DNA of 64,000 nucleotides from contig OZ023275.1 in the NCBI GenBank assembly GCA_964007475.1, forward strand, positions 31,749,619-31,813,618, read 5' to 3'. The notes under the pieces were generated by a model. That model was not told the origin of the DNA and did no database searches. It was given only the letters and a program-made list of their open reading frames with translations. A program made the position numbers and the translations under genes. Shown here one piece after another: positions 51,481 to 63,018 of the stretch. Each line of letters opens with the position of its first letter. Within the stretch, counting starts at the first letter, position 1. This stretch comes from Hybos culiciformis (taxonomy: Eukaryota; Arthropoda; Insecta; Diptera; Hybotidae).

Positions 51481-54400
51481 AAAAATATATAATTTTTGTA
51501 CGATTCGACATAAACATTTCAGAAACCCATTTAAAAACTATATAATTACACTTAGCAATTTTAGCTACAATCCATTTACTATACTTTTCTGGGCGAATTA
51601 TTCTATATTTAATAATAGAAACAATATTTTATGCACATACTGCCAGAAAATAACGCAGTTTCGGTGATAATCTTTATTTTAATACTCTTTAAAACCATAT
51701 GTCTGACTAAATTTAATTGCGAAAATACTGAATATTTCTAGGGTCATATTTTTCCCACCTTTTTTGTACTTTACATAACTTAAATACTTTTTTACGGTGT
51801 ATTTATTATTACATCTGTCCTAAAACACTCAATCAGAAATGAAAAGCGCAGAAAAAAAAATTTGTCTCAATCAATTTCACTTGACTTGCTAGAAATGAAA
51901 AATAACTCTGACTTTTGACAGCAAAATTACTTTAGGAATAATACTTTTTTTTATTATTATTATTATTATTATACCCATCTTATTTAAACTCTTGTCCTAT
52001 ATGCAATTTATAGTTGCTGCGAGTTTACTATATTTTTTTTCTTCATTCTTATTTACCAGGAAAATTGTGCAATTTTCAATAACAAAAAAAAAAAAAAAAT
52101 TAAATATTTTATGCTAGGCATTTTACATTAACAGATTGATATTTTACCACCAGGTTAATTGGCGCTTCATACAGGTTTATTTATTTTTTTTTCCAGATAC
52201 ATATAGTAACTGAGAACATCAAGAATGGTATAAGTAAAAAAAAAATAAAAATAAATATCTATGAATTCTGTATAAAAATAAAGGCGCGTAAAAATTAACG
52301 GTGCACAAAGTTATGAGCGACTTTTTAAAAGAAATTCCATAGTTGAAAAAAAAAATATTTATATATATAATTCACTGTTGGAATATTTTTTCTTATAACA
52401 TTCTATGCGAGTACAATTCTTATCTTTATAAAGTCAGACGCATGGCGCACAAAATGTCTTTTAATGGTTTTTTTTTATTTATTTATGTAGCACAGATTAA
52501 ATTATATTTAGTAAATTTACTGATAAGGTATTGAGATAAAATATTAATATTTCTACATGATACATTTATAAAGATATTTTCATTTAAAATTTAAATCAAA
52601 ACTTTTTATTTATCGATCGATTAAACCGTGGAATAAATCAGTCAACAATTCAATGGCGTTGAGTTTCCAATTTATCATAATAGTTTTTGTTTACAAACAG
52701 GGTAGAGAGCTTGACAAAGAATACTTACAGATGAATTATTGTCATATGAGATAATTTTTGACAGCTTAATATATTCAACAAATACCTCATAATTATTAAT
52801 ATTTTTCCAGTATGGTACGAAAACCTTAAACATGCCGAACTTGGTTTCGTAAGTATACTATGAATTAATTTTATACCCATTAATACCAATGGACAATAAT
52901 AATTGTAGTTCATTGAAAATGCATTTTTACTAAACATTAGGTATATATAAAAAAAAAATACCTAATAGCTATAAAATAATTGAAAAAAAAAGTGCGTTGC
53001 ACGCTCAATGATGCAGAAGAAGGTTTATTTTTAAAAGGTAAACGCATCCGGGGTTTTTTTTTTATATAAAATATTACATTTTTTTCAGAAAGAAAATTCT
53101 ACAACTACAACAACATTAACGTACAAATATTTTAAAATAAAGGTAAGAAATAAGATATTTATTATGTTATAGAGACAATAGTTTATGAAAGTTCATGCTC
53201 TATGATGCAATGTTTTGCAAGCAAAATTAACAACTTTTTTTTTCTTTTTTCTTTCATTTCTTTTCATTAAATATTATGAATTAATTAATAGTTTTATATT
53301 GTTGCAGTTATAATTACAAAAAATACAGGAGACTATTTTTCTTATATTTTTGTTGCAAAAATTACATAATCTAAAAATGATATATCTGCAGGCTGCAGTC
53401 TAACATTCCGTCTTTGCCTTAGTTGTCTATAGCTACAACAATTATAATTTTTATGTTTCTTTTATTTGACAAAAATAACATATTTGACCTGACTCATACA
53501 CCATAACTTTATATATTTTAATAATAGTGGTAAGACAGTTCTATAATGAATGTGTTTAACATTTCAATGCAAAAAGCGGATAACTCCAATTTTATAAAAT
53601 TGTTAAAAAAAACACAAAAAATGTCATCCTTAAGCTTAATAATCTCAGAAAAAGAATACTATTTCGAAAATAAGCGGAGTTATCTGGTTTTTCTTCTAAT
53701 TTCGGCGATTTCTTTTTTAAAAAATTTTAATTAAATACAAAAAAAAAACATTTTCAATAACTTAATTAAAACCACGAATCATCATCATCACTCATCGATC
53801 CATCTGTTATTTTAAGTTTGCAGAGACTCAAATATATGTCACTGTTATCATAATTTTGAAAAAAAAAATTTAAGAAAAATTTCCGCACCTTCAGGTTTAA
53901 TCTTTGTCTCAATCTTTTCTTATTATTATTATTGGTATTATTATTATTATTATTTTTAAAGGAATGGTCATAAGTTTTTATTTAAATTCTAAGTAATTTA
54001 CCCCATGGAGCGTTATGGCAGCAAATACAAATCCTCAAATATGTTAGTTGATAATTGTAAATTAATAACATATAAAATGAAATGTATAGTATTTTTTTTT
54101 GCGACGCTATTTTGTCACAAAATTAAATAAGAAAAATAAGTTTGATTAAAAATTCAAAAAAAAAAATAATAAAAAATCAACTCAGTTCTTAGTTGTTAAT
54201 GAAGTTATTGAATAACTAAAATTTTTGATTTTTTGTTGAAATAACCCAATTTTTGGATTTGAGACAAATTTATTTGTCAGGCGAGATTATTTGCGAGACA
54301 ACGAGTTAATATTTGAGAGGATGGACATTATTAAATTGATATCAAAAATTTAAGAAGTTTTCTAGTTTCTCTAAACAGTCTAAACTATTTTTAAATTCTT

Positions 54401-56341
54401 ACAAATACAATGTAAATATTTCAAAGAGTTATGATTATGAACAAACCAGATTCCGATATCGTACCATAGACATTTAAATACTGCTAACAATTTGGGTTTG
54501 AGTAGATCTAAAAATTAATATAATCCTCATCAAGAGTCAAAATAATCTTAGTTCTATAAAAAAATAACATTTATAATATATAATGTCTATCTGAGCAATG
54601 TATATTATTTAAGGAATTTGTCTCAAAGAAGCAATAAATGCATTTTAAATCCATATGGGACATAATTTATACTTCATTATGAAATTCGAAGAATAGCTTG
54701 AAAATATTAATTTATTTTTTTTATGAGACATGTTTATAAAAAATATATATTTTTTTTTTTTATAATGTTTATAATTTTTTTCTTAAATAAAAATATTTAA
54801 TGTATTATTATTATTATTTTTATAACATTAAATTCTATAATATTATAAAAAAAAAAATAAAACTCATATGCTAGTAGGTTGTAAGTGTATCATATATCTG
54901 CGCGTTTATTTAAATTAAAGTTTGCGCCGGCGCCATTATTGCTTAAATAAATTATATTTTAAAAAAGTTGATTTTTATAGCAAAAAAAAAAGATTAAATA
55001 TAAAAAAATAAAATAAAAATATAAGTTGAATTAAAAAAAAAATATCGCGAATTGATTTACAAATGAAGTTTTTTTATTTTCTTTAAATGCGTTTATAAAT
55101 AGTAATAATAATCTTGTAACTAATTTGACAGAGACAGTCTTAATAAGGGCTGTATTCTGTTTAATAATAAAATTCGACAAGGTCATCTGAATAAGTACTT
55201 AATATAAATAGCAGGCAATTACTATTTTCGCGCTACTAATTAAAGTACATGTGTACGATGTTTTTGATATTTAAGCACCAAAAGAGTTACTAAAATGAGA
55301 ATAAAACCAGTGACTATTTGTGTGAATATTTCCCTTAAATAGACTCTGAACAGTTTATTTTTTGCTTTAAAATGATATGCCCATAACGATTATGAATAAA
55401 AAAAAATAAAAATTTGCAACAAAACAACATTTTCTCTTTATCTAAACTAGTTTTTATGATTATTATAGACTTTATTAGATTTTTGCAATATCTTTTTATT
55501 TTTCAATCTTTTTTTTTTTCATAACATATGTGGACGCTAGAAAAAACTTTTGTTTAAAATCACCTGCTATAAATTGATAAATATACAAGTCTGCTATAAT
55601 TAAAATTTACAAGTCTTGACTTAGATTATCATGTAAGTATACCTATACGAGTACATACAATTTTTATTTTTTTCTATATTTGATTTTTATGTCCTGCAAT
55701 AAAGTAAAATTTAGTAAAATGCATTAGAGACTATATTTAATCTATATAGTAAGTAGAAAAAAAAAAATATTGTAAAATATGCATATGCACTTAAATTGCA
55801 TGCAGGAAAAAATTAATTTTGTGCAAATTGATCTTAATTTGAGGAAAACTTAATTATATAGTTTCTTCTGTACATAATATATATAATATACATTTATATA
55901 CATAATAAGTCTGTATATCTATAATTTAGTTTCCATTTTTATTAGTGGCCTTAAGTCATTTTCTTTAAGTTTTATAATACATAATGATCTTGAGCTTAAA
56001 AATGTGTAATAAAAAGAAAATATTATCAATGTAGAGAAATTAATCGATTAATAACAGTAAAAATAAAATAGAACTGAAAACTCCACATATATTAGATATT
56101 ATAAATAAAAGAGTTTGGTACACATTATAAATGAATCAGGTGTTCCATACTATATTATTTTCAGTCATAAAAAAAAACTATGCGTAGGATGTAATTAAAA
56201 AATGCAGTCATATTTGAAATCTAATATGTTCTTATAAAAAATTATAATTAGAAGTTTTAAAAATATATTAAAATATAGATGAAATATAAATAAATATTTT
56301 GATTTAACATAAACAACTAAAGTATTTTTCTAAACTTTATT
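51481..56341. other. AT-rich non-coding stretch
   Basis: No gene is supported. ATT microsatellites lie at 51951-51971 and 53921-53955 (the latter interrupted by GG). A short GC pocket, TTTGCGCCGGCGCC, is at 54922-54935. Nothing else stands out. Confidence 0.6.
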
Positions 56342-56349
56342 GTTGAGAT
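56342..56349. repeat. Target-site duplication, left copy (3.9-kb hAT insertion)
   Basis: GTTGAGAT, repeated exactly at 60283-60290. It fits the hAT consensus nTnnnnAn. Confidence 0.94.
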
Positions 56350-56673
56350 CAGTGTTTAAAATAAAGTATCGGACCGGGTAGCGTGTAAGGAACAAGCTTG
56401 CTATTTTAATTTTTAAAATAAATAGCACCAATAAAGCTTTTTTTCCTGAACGTAAATGGTTTCGATATTACACAAGCTTTTTATTTTAAAAATAAAAATA
56501 AAGGACTTTATCACTACCCTTTATTCTTATTGTTTAAATAGCAAGCCGTATTATTAGATAGCTTTTTTAAAACGCTTCTCAAAAAAGCAAATTGTATCAT
56601 TCTTATGTGTAATCATGGGCGTGTAAATAGAGTTTTGGGGTGGATGCAAGATTTGTAGTCGCTAAGGCGCCGT

Positions 56674-56962
56674 GACATTTGTCCGCGGGACATTTGTCCG
56701 CGATGAAATTTGTATGGAAAACTTCGCGGACAAATGTCATTTTGCAAAATGTCATTTGTCCGCGATTGATTTTTCAGATTTTTAGCGGACAAATGTCATT
56801 TTTGAAAATGTCATTTGTCCGCGATTGATTTTTCAGATATTTTGCGGACAAATGTCATTTTGCAAAATGACATTTGTCCGCGGCGGATAAAAGTCATTTC
56901 GAATCGCGGACAAATGTCATTTTGATGTCTGCGATACAAAAACAAATCGCGGACAAATGTCC
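56674..56962. repeat. Array of ten alternating GNCATTTGTCCGC motifs forming three 38-bp hairpins
   Basis: The 13-bp motif reads forward at 56674, 56689, 56751, 56810 and 56869, and reversed at 56726, 56785, 56844, 56906 and 56949. Reversed and forward copies pair into 38-bp palindromes at 56726-56763, 56785-56822 and 56844-56881, spaced exactly 59 bp apart. The third is perfect (18-bp arms around GC). Two 21-bp spacers share GATTGATTTTTCAGAT. The eight copies from 56689 to 56918 are placed with exact dyad symmetry about 56803.5, and the flanking 24-bp gaps are equal. The region is CG-rich against its surroundings. I could not identify outer ends or a target duplication, so it may be a transposon body, a satellite fragment or a subterminal array. 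Confidence 0.92.
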
Positions 56963-57015
56963 ACCCCCGTCGCAAAATAGATACATATAAATATAAAATA
57001 TATAAACAATAATTC

Positions 57016-57023
57016 ATTATAAA
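57016..57023. repeat. Target-site duplication, left copy (473-bp nested hAT)
   Basis: ATTATAAA, repeated exactly at 57497-57504. It fits nTnnnnAn. Confidence 0.92.
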
Positions 57024-57123
57024 CAGGCTCAGACACCGTCAAAAAAATAAGCCGACCCGTCGTCGCGCCGCGTCTTTTTTCGATTAGTCGTCGTCGTTGA
57101 ATTTTACGCGGCTGGTCGTGGAT

Positions 57124-57185
57124 TTGCGCCGTAAGAATTTGCTTCAAAAATCAGTTGCGCCGTAAAAATTTGCTTCAAAAATCAG
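57124..57185 (+). repeat. Two-copy 31-bp tandem repeat
   Basis: TTGCGCCGTAA(G/A)AATTTGCTTC followed by AAAAATCAG occurs at 57124-57154 and 57155-57185 with one difference, inside the 473-bp element. Confidence 0.92.
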
Positions 57186-57230
57186 GAAAAAAAAATTTTT
57201 TTTTCTTTTTTTGGTTTGAATTTTTTTACC

Positions 57231-57392
57231 GAAAAAATTTTTTTTTCGGAATAAAAATTTTTTTTTCGGAATAAAAATTTTTTTTTCGGAATAAAAATTT
57301 TTTTTTCGGAATAAAAATTTTTTTTTCGGAATAAAAATTTTTTTTTGAGAAAAAAAATTTTTTTTTGAGAAAAAAAATTTTTTTTGAGAAAA
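57231..57392 (+). repeat. 20-bp tandem array, about eight units
   Basis: Five identical units TTTTTTCGGAATAAAAATTT begin at 57241, 57261, 57281, 57301 and 57321. Two TTTTTTGAGAAAAAAAATTT variants follow at 57341 and 57361, with partial units at each edge. Each unit is nearly self-complementary around its A and T runs. The near-identity of the five core copies points to recent slippage or unequal exchange. Confidence 0.95.
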
Positions 57393-57496
57393 AATTCGAG
57401 TCGACTGACTGGGCCGTCGCCGCGCGGTCGTCACGTTTTTCACAGCTCAGTCGCGATAAGTCGTCGTCGTGAAAAAATCCACGGCGTCTGAGCCTG

Positions 57497-57504
57497 ATTA
57501 TAAA
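57497..57504. repeat. Target-site duplication, right copy (473-bp nested hAT)
   Basis: ATTATAAA, identical to 57016-57023. Confidence 0.92.
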
Positions 57505-57549
57505 TATAGTTTTTATTTAAAGATTTTTGTCAATATTTCGAAAATGTTC

Positions 57550-57803
57550 AGCATTTTAAGGCGGCCGAGAGTTTCTAAGGAAATCTTCCTTTTAATAACA
57601 AATTAAACAAGCTCAAGCACGTCAAAAACTATCGAAGGATTACTAAGTTATTCAATTTTTGGAAGCAATATATTTTTTTCTCTAAATTTTTGTTTTTTTA
57701 AAATTGAACAACTCCTTCAATTGTTTTTCACGTTCTTCGGCTTGTTTAATTCGTAATTAAAAGTTAGGTTTTCGTAACACATCTCGGTCGCTTTAAAAAT
57801 GCT
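57550..57803. repeat. Long imperfect inverted repeat (foldback), possibly of coding origin
   Basis: The left arm (57550-57660) and right arm (57695-57803, other strand) share, in order, AGCATTTT, AAGGCGGCCGAGA against AAAGCGACCGAGA, CTTTTAAT, AATTAAACAAG, AAAAAC and GAAGGA. The loop is about 34 bases. Read on the minus strand, the right arm gives a charged stretch LRIKQAEEREKQLKELFNF before a stop. The left arm on the plus strand gives a related but broken QIKQAQARQKLSKDY. This could mean two inverted copies of a decayed coding fragment, or coincidence. I do not recognise the peptide. Confidence 0.8.
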
Positions 57804-57940
57804 CTAAATAAATAAATCCTTAATAAAAACCCCTTAATTACATTTTCGTAAGCCCATCAATGATTGTGTTGTCATAGAGGAAGCCATTTTATTTTGGCCA
57901 ATATAGAGTCAATTATAAAACAAACTCAGCCGACTTAAGT

Positions 57941-58532
57941 GCTGTCTCCACTTCAGTGTGAAACGTGTTTTACACAGGAAAGTAGTTTCGTTCTTCGTTT
58001 AAAGTAGTTTTGTCCATATAAAAATTTGAAGTTGTTTGTAATAAGTTTTGCCCAAAACTAGTAAAATTTAGGGGTGCCAGCCATACAAATTCACAATTTC
58101 TTAAGAAATTTTCACTCAATATGGCACACTTTTTGTTGGATGGATCAAAAATTGGAAAAAAAATACAAAAAATCAACCGGTTGTCAAAAATATGTAAATA
58201 AAAATATTTGTAAGCAAAATATAATATATTATTTGAATGCAAAATATAATTAAAATATTTGAAAAATTTGAAATATTTTATGAGTAATAATTTTTTGTGA
58301 CTATTCATTTTATTTTTATTTTTATTTTTTTTATTTAAAAATTATGAATTGGAAAAAAATGTTTTAAATTAAATGTTTTGTTATTAAAATATTATTTTGT
58401 TTACTTCAATATTAAAAGTTTACAAATAATTTTTTTTTTTTCGTCATGTCAAAGTAAACATAGAATTTGTAGTGTATACGCTTGTAGTTTTAAACAAGTT
58501 TAACACTACTTTAAACCAGAAGTGGAGACAAG
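57941..58532. mobile_element. Probable inverted-repeat-bounded element, superfamily unassigned (about 590 bp)
   Basis: TGTCTCCACTTC at 57943-57954 is matched by its exact complement at 58519-58530. Further in, GTTTAAAGTAGT on the left (about 57999) has a complementary partner on the right (about 58507-58518), separated from the left terminus by an extra 30 to 40 bases. TTA lies just outside both ends and could be a 3-bp target duplication, but exact ends are unclear, so I do not name the family. A 112-codon minus-strand frame (57970-58308) fills half of it. It has no recognisable domain. Confidence 0.65.
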
Positions 58533-60265
58533 GTATTAGTCAAAATTTTGAGTGTTGCCGAATTGCTCCAATCAGAATAGGTTTAATACTTTTCAATGAA
58601 AAATGTACATAATTGTAAATTTTGAACAAAACTTTTAAAAAAAAGTTAAATATTTTAATATTTTTATAATGGTATTAAATTTAGATTAGATTTTATATTA
58701 TTAAAAAGATTCAAAATAACTGCATTTGAATTTTTTTTTAAAGTGTTATTTTTAAATAAAATATGTAATGGATATTTTGATTCCGCCATTCTTTTTTTAT
58801 ATTTCAACGTCTTGCGTAAGTTCTTGTTGTGATATTTTTAAGTAATGTTTATATTTGAAAGCGTTTATTACGAAGTTCAGATTTTTTTTTTGATAATGTG
58901 TACACAATTTCTCAGTATTTTTCACACACTAATCAATTTAATGTTCGTAAAAAATCCAGTATAAACGATAGCGTTTAAACTGGATGTTTTCGAAAACTAA
59001 CATTAAGATTTTTTGTTGTATTTTCTTATAAACGATAATTACTTTTTTTGTACTTCATTGTACCTCCCTTTTAATTGTTAAAGGTACTATTTTTTAAATG
59101 GCCAACAGCAACTTTGGTCGCTCTTGAATGTTTATTTTTTTTCTTTTTTGTTTATCTCCGCTTTTTTTATTTTGCTTGTAAGCATTAATTTTTTATCGGG
59201 CCAGCCGCGTCGCGATTGCGAAGGAGCTGCGAATTATAACCAGTAAAGTAGTTGCTTGTATGTTTATTGCTTGTTTATTTTCATTTTAGTTTAATTTTCC
59301 AATATTTAACTTTTTATAATAAATATTAAATAAAGCACATTTCCAGAATATTATTAAGTTTTTAATCAAGTCGTTTTAAATATTTTTCTTATCAATTATA
59401 CAAATTTACTGATGTGATAAAAAGTTTGATTTTTTTTTAACAATTCGCAAAAGTTATATCTTAGTTATATCTTCAAATGACAAAATCAATAAACCTAAGA
59501 AAAATGTAAAAATGTTCAACAAAAAATATGAAAATTATATTGTACGAACTTTAATACCCTGGAGCTCGTAGCTATATTTATTATAAATAAAAACAATTGA
59601 AAGTACTTGATTTTTATTTTTTTATTTTTTCATTTTAAAGTATGACTGCTTGTCTTTTTATTGGAATTTCTATATTCTATCAAACTTTTTTCTCACTTCG
59701 TAACATAGACTTAGTACTTTTAAATACATAGTTTAGTTGATTTTTCAAATGTGTTGAAAGTAATCAGAATTGTTCATTAAAAATGGTATGGCATTTACAA
59801 ATTTTAGTTATTAATTTTATGGGTGTTTCTTGAAATAATATTGGCGTTGAAGCTTTTCCAGCCTTTGGAAAAACTTAAATTTGTTTCATATTTTATAAAT
59901 TTGTAAATTTGATAACTTCGATTACTTTCCTGTTAAAATTAATAACTGGCAATTTATCTTCAACCCGGCTCAAAAATATTTGACTGACATGGCTCTTAAC
60001 AAAATAAAGTAAGCCATTATGTATCAATATTTCTTCACACATGTAGCTTTTTACACGATTTTTACCCAAAATAATAAGCTATGTTAATTTGTACTATTTT
60101 TTTTGCCTCTCTCCTTTATTTTGATTTTTATTTGGTAAGGGAATAAAAAAAGCTATTTATGTAAAATATTTTTGAAAATAGCTTTACAACTACCCAAAAA
60201 AAAATCAAAAAATGATAAAGGAGAATAAAAGCACGATAAATATTTTGGGTACCCGAAAAATTACC
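58533..60265. other. Interior of the 3.9-kb composite, no gene seen
   Basis: This is AT-rich sequence with a GC pocket at 59199-59240 (GGGCCAGCCGCGTCGCG) and a hairpin at 58954-58985 (ATCCAGTATAAACG pairing with CGTTTAAACTGGAT, one mismatch). No transposase-like frame was found. If the composite once carried a transposase here, it is beyond recognition by eye. Confidence 0.55.
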
Positions 60266-60282
60266 CTTTATTTTAAACACTG

Positions 60283-60290
60283 GTTGAGAT
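60283..60290. repeat. Target-site duplication, right copy (3.9-kb hAT insertion)
   Basis: GTTGAGAT, identical to 56342-56349, directly after the right transposon end. Confidence 0.94.
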
Positions 60291-62730
60291 CGGTTATTAT
60301 GACCTGAATATTGAGTCATTAATTATTAATTTAATATGTCAAAAATATTTTCACATCACATATAATATTCAACAACTTTTAGCCGGATAGTAATTTAACA
60401 TCTGTAGCTTAATAAATGTATCCAATATATTAGTTCAGAAAAATAAAAATGAATTACGGGAAGTGGCTGTGACTTTTAAAATCTAAATAGTTCAGACTTT
60501 GGGACTTTTAGACTTCAACTTATTTGTAGTCGTTCCAAATAATGTAAAACTGAGAAGATATCTTTGGTAATACCTTGCTTCCAGCTATTTTCCTTAAGGT
60601 TAACTTCACTATACGTAATAAAAAACAAAGTATTTCTGTCTTCTAATACGTCATATCATACATATCTAAATTTTATGTCCGGCTAGATAACTAGAACATA
60701 TTATTAAAATTTTACGAAGTATATAATATAAGTATGTACGTAATGTACCGATATAAAAAAAAAAACAACGAAATAAATTAATTTAAGGATATTCAGAATC
60801 AGTTTTTAGATGTTAAATTTAATGTAATGAATTTTAATGCTTTTTTTTTGTATTATTTTATTACATTTATTTTATTTTTTTTAATATTTTAGTAAAAAGA
60901 TTAAATAAAAGTGCAATATGCAAATTTTTATTGATTTTACATATTATTTTCCTTAATTTTTATTTTATTTTTATTTTTTTTTTTTTTGCTTCTCTCGCAA
61001 TTTTTTTTTTTTTTATAGTTTTACATATATTAAGTATAACATAAAAAGTTAGTAGAGAGAAAAGAAAAAAAATGTCATAAAAAAAATAAAAATTGTTGCA
61101 AATAAAGATATAGTAATGTGGTCGAAAAAAAAGGTTATTATTTTAAAAGATTTAAGATAAGCTTTGGTTTTTTTTTATTATTTAAAAAAAATATATATAC
61201 ATATGAAAATATAAAAAAAATATACGTTTTAATATTCTAATAAAATGTAAAACCGATAATGGATTTTAAGAGTTTGTAAATTATAATGAAGAATATTAAG
61301 GGGTTTTATGTTAATAAATTATTATTTACAATGTAATGATTTCTACTTTACAGAAATAAAAATTACTGTATTTCAAAAAAAAAAAATTAAAATCAAATGA
61401 TTCTATATGTAATAAATATTAAATACAAGTAATTTATTTAAATTGTTTTTTTTTTTTATTTTTATTTGAGTTATCCCAAAATTTTACATATCCAATATAT
61501 CGAGTGATGGTACAAAATGATTTTATACAGATACTGAAACTAAAAATTAAAACTAAAAAATGAATCAGGAATATTTTTTAACAACTTAACTATTTCGAAG
61601 AAGTAATATTGTACCTATACTACAAATTAAATAAGAACGACTTTTTTTAGATTTATAAATTTAATTCATTTTTAGATTTTTGAGTAAACTTATATAAATA
61701 TACTTTCAAACATAATTCATAGAATATATATGTATTTTTTTTCTCTTATTTTTTATTATAAATTTTCATGGTTCTGTAAACTCATTTAAAATTGTTTTTT
61801 TTATTATAAATATATAAAGCTCAATTTTTCTTTTTATAACATTAAGGTGTTATAGCTAAAAAAAAATTAAAATTATTGGTGTCAATTTTAAAGTTCTTAT
61901 ATTTTTCGCAGAATTAATTTTTTTTTTCTAGATTTTATAAATATAAACAAATACAAAAAAATAAATAAATTAAATTATTAAAAAGTTTCATTCAAAATTG
62001 TAATTAAATATAATATATTTTTTCCCTCCCGTACATGCTGCTTATCCATGCAATAAATCTTCATTGTTTCTTGTTTAATAATAATATGTGTTGTATATAT
62101 AACTAGTACTTGGGGGCATATTTGGCGACTAGCTTAAATTACATTAAGTATTTATTATTAATAAACTTATTATTTGAAAATTAAGATTTAGATTATTTAA
62201 TTCACAATCAGGTATTTACATAAAATTATCATATTTAATTATTCTCATTATAGTGGTAATTTATATATTATGTATATACATAGTACGAGTTATATAAAAT
62301 GTAAATTTGTTTACTAATTATAATAATAATAATAATAAAATAAACCTAATTATTTTATACTAAATGCTATAAGAATTTTGACGCCTTTAAAAATTTTTTC
62401 ACATGACCTAATTAAATTTTTATTATTACAATGTTAAACAATGTCATAATTTAAAGGAATGATACAAAAAAATAAATTATTATTTTATTGCAGAGCTTAT
62501 TCAAATTTGATCCTTATAGTCAACTCTTGATTTTTTTAACTTTTTTTTTTTATATACATAATGCCAAAAAGAACTGCCAGTTATTTGCTTTTAATATGAT
62601 ATAAAACAAAAAATATAATTAAAACAAATTTAGCTAAAGATTCGTAATAATAAAATCTGAATGAAAAGAAATAAGGTACAGTGCGAAAATAATTTTGCTA
62701 AATTATCATGAACTCTTTATAATATGTTAT
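60291..62730. other. AT-rich non-coding stretch
   Basis: No gene is supported. It holds T-runs (60979-61015) and a TAA microsatellite at 62320-62338; nothing else is distinctive. Confidence 0.6.
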
Positions 62731-63018
62731 ACCATTGAGTAATAATATTTATAAGAGGGTCAGAATTCATACAAGTAAATTTCAGAATTTTTTTTTTCAA
62801 ATAACTCAAAAATGATGACAATATTATTAATGTATTGTATAAAAATTTCACACTCAAATGTGTTTATTCTTAATACAATAATAAAAATAATAAAATTAAG
62901 AATAAACACATTTGAGTTAAAACATTTTACTCAATACATTCAAAATATTGTCATAATTTTTGAAAAAAATTTACTTGTATGAATTCTGTCCCTCTTATAA
63001 ATATTATTACTCAATGGT
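62731..63018. mobile_element. Foldback MITE (288 bp)
   Basis: The element is a near-complete inverted repeat. ACCATTGAGTAATAATATTT at 62731-62750 is matched exactly at the right end (62999-63018). Arms of about 144 and 124 bases share ATAAGAGGG, CAGAATTCATACAAGTAAATTT, GACAATATT and AATGTATTG. The innermost 23 bp (62852-62874 and 62895-62917) pair perfectly around a 20-base loop. TAT stands on both sides and may be a 3-bp target duplication, which would suit a PIF/Harbinger-type MITE; a TA duplication (mariner type) is the alternative. It has no coding capacity. The outer arms are almost identical, so it is probably young. Confidence 0.93.

Larger units (their letters stand above)
57024..57496. 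mobile_element. Nested non-autonomous hAT-like element (473 bp)
   Basis: The left end is CAGGCTCAGACACCGT and the right end, on the other strand, CAGGCTCAGACGCCGT: 16-bp terminal inverted repeats with one mismatch, inside an exact 8-bp duplication ATTATAAA. Both subterminal regions are rich in GTCGTCG and CGCG words (57056-57118 and 57400-57475), unlike the AT-rich host. The centre is filled by two tandem repeats: a 31-bp unit and a 20-bp unit. There is no transposase. The 99-codon minus-strand frame at 57144-57443 is a translation of the 20-bp repeat and not a gene. Confidence 0.93.
56350..60282. mobile_element. 3.9-kb hAT-ended composite with nested repeats
   Basis: The ends are CAGTGTTTAAAATAAAG (56350-56366) and its exact complement (60266-60282), a perfect 17-bp terminal inverted repeat, bounded by an exact 8-bp duplication GTTGAGAT. 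Subterminal AATAGC and AAAGCT words recur at both ends (for example 56400-56428 and 60151-60185). The total length is that of an autonomous hAT element, yet no frame longer than 112 codons exists and no transposase is recognisable. The interior instead holds a palindrome array (56674-56962), a second hAT (57024-57496), a long foldback (57550-57803) and another inverted-repeat-bounded unit (57941-58532). It therefore looks like a non-autonomous element that grew by receiving insertions. Confidence 0.93.

Noticed and set aside
56726..56881. CRISPR-like look: three regularly spaced palindromic repeats with 21-bp spacers
   Set aside because: The two spacers are nearly the same sequence, the repeats are complete palindromes, and the context is a eukaryotic hAT composite with no cas genes.
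56811..57147. Two overlapping minus-strand frames with repeated TFVR/ICPRF peptides
   Set aside because: They translate the palindrome array and run across a transposon boundary into the next element.
57144..57443. 99-codon minus-strand frame with repeated FFSKKN/KKIFIP-type peptides
   Set aside because: A direct translation of the 20-bp tandem array inside a transposon.
57970..58308. 112-codon minus-strand frame inside the inverted-repeat unit
   Set aside because: Composition is mixed enough to look twice, but there is no motif, no family resemblance and no splice or promoter context.
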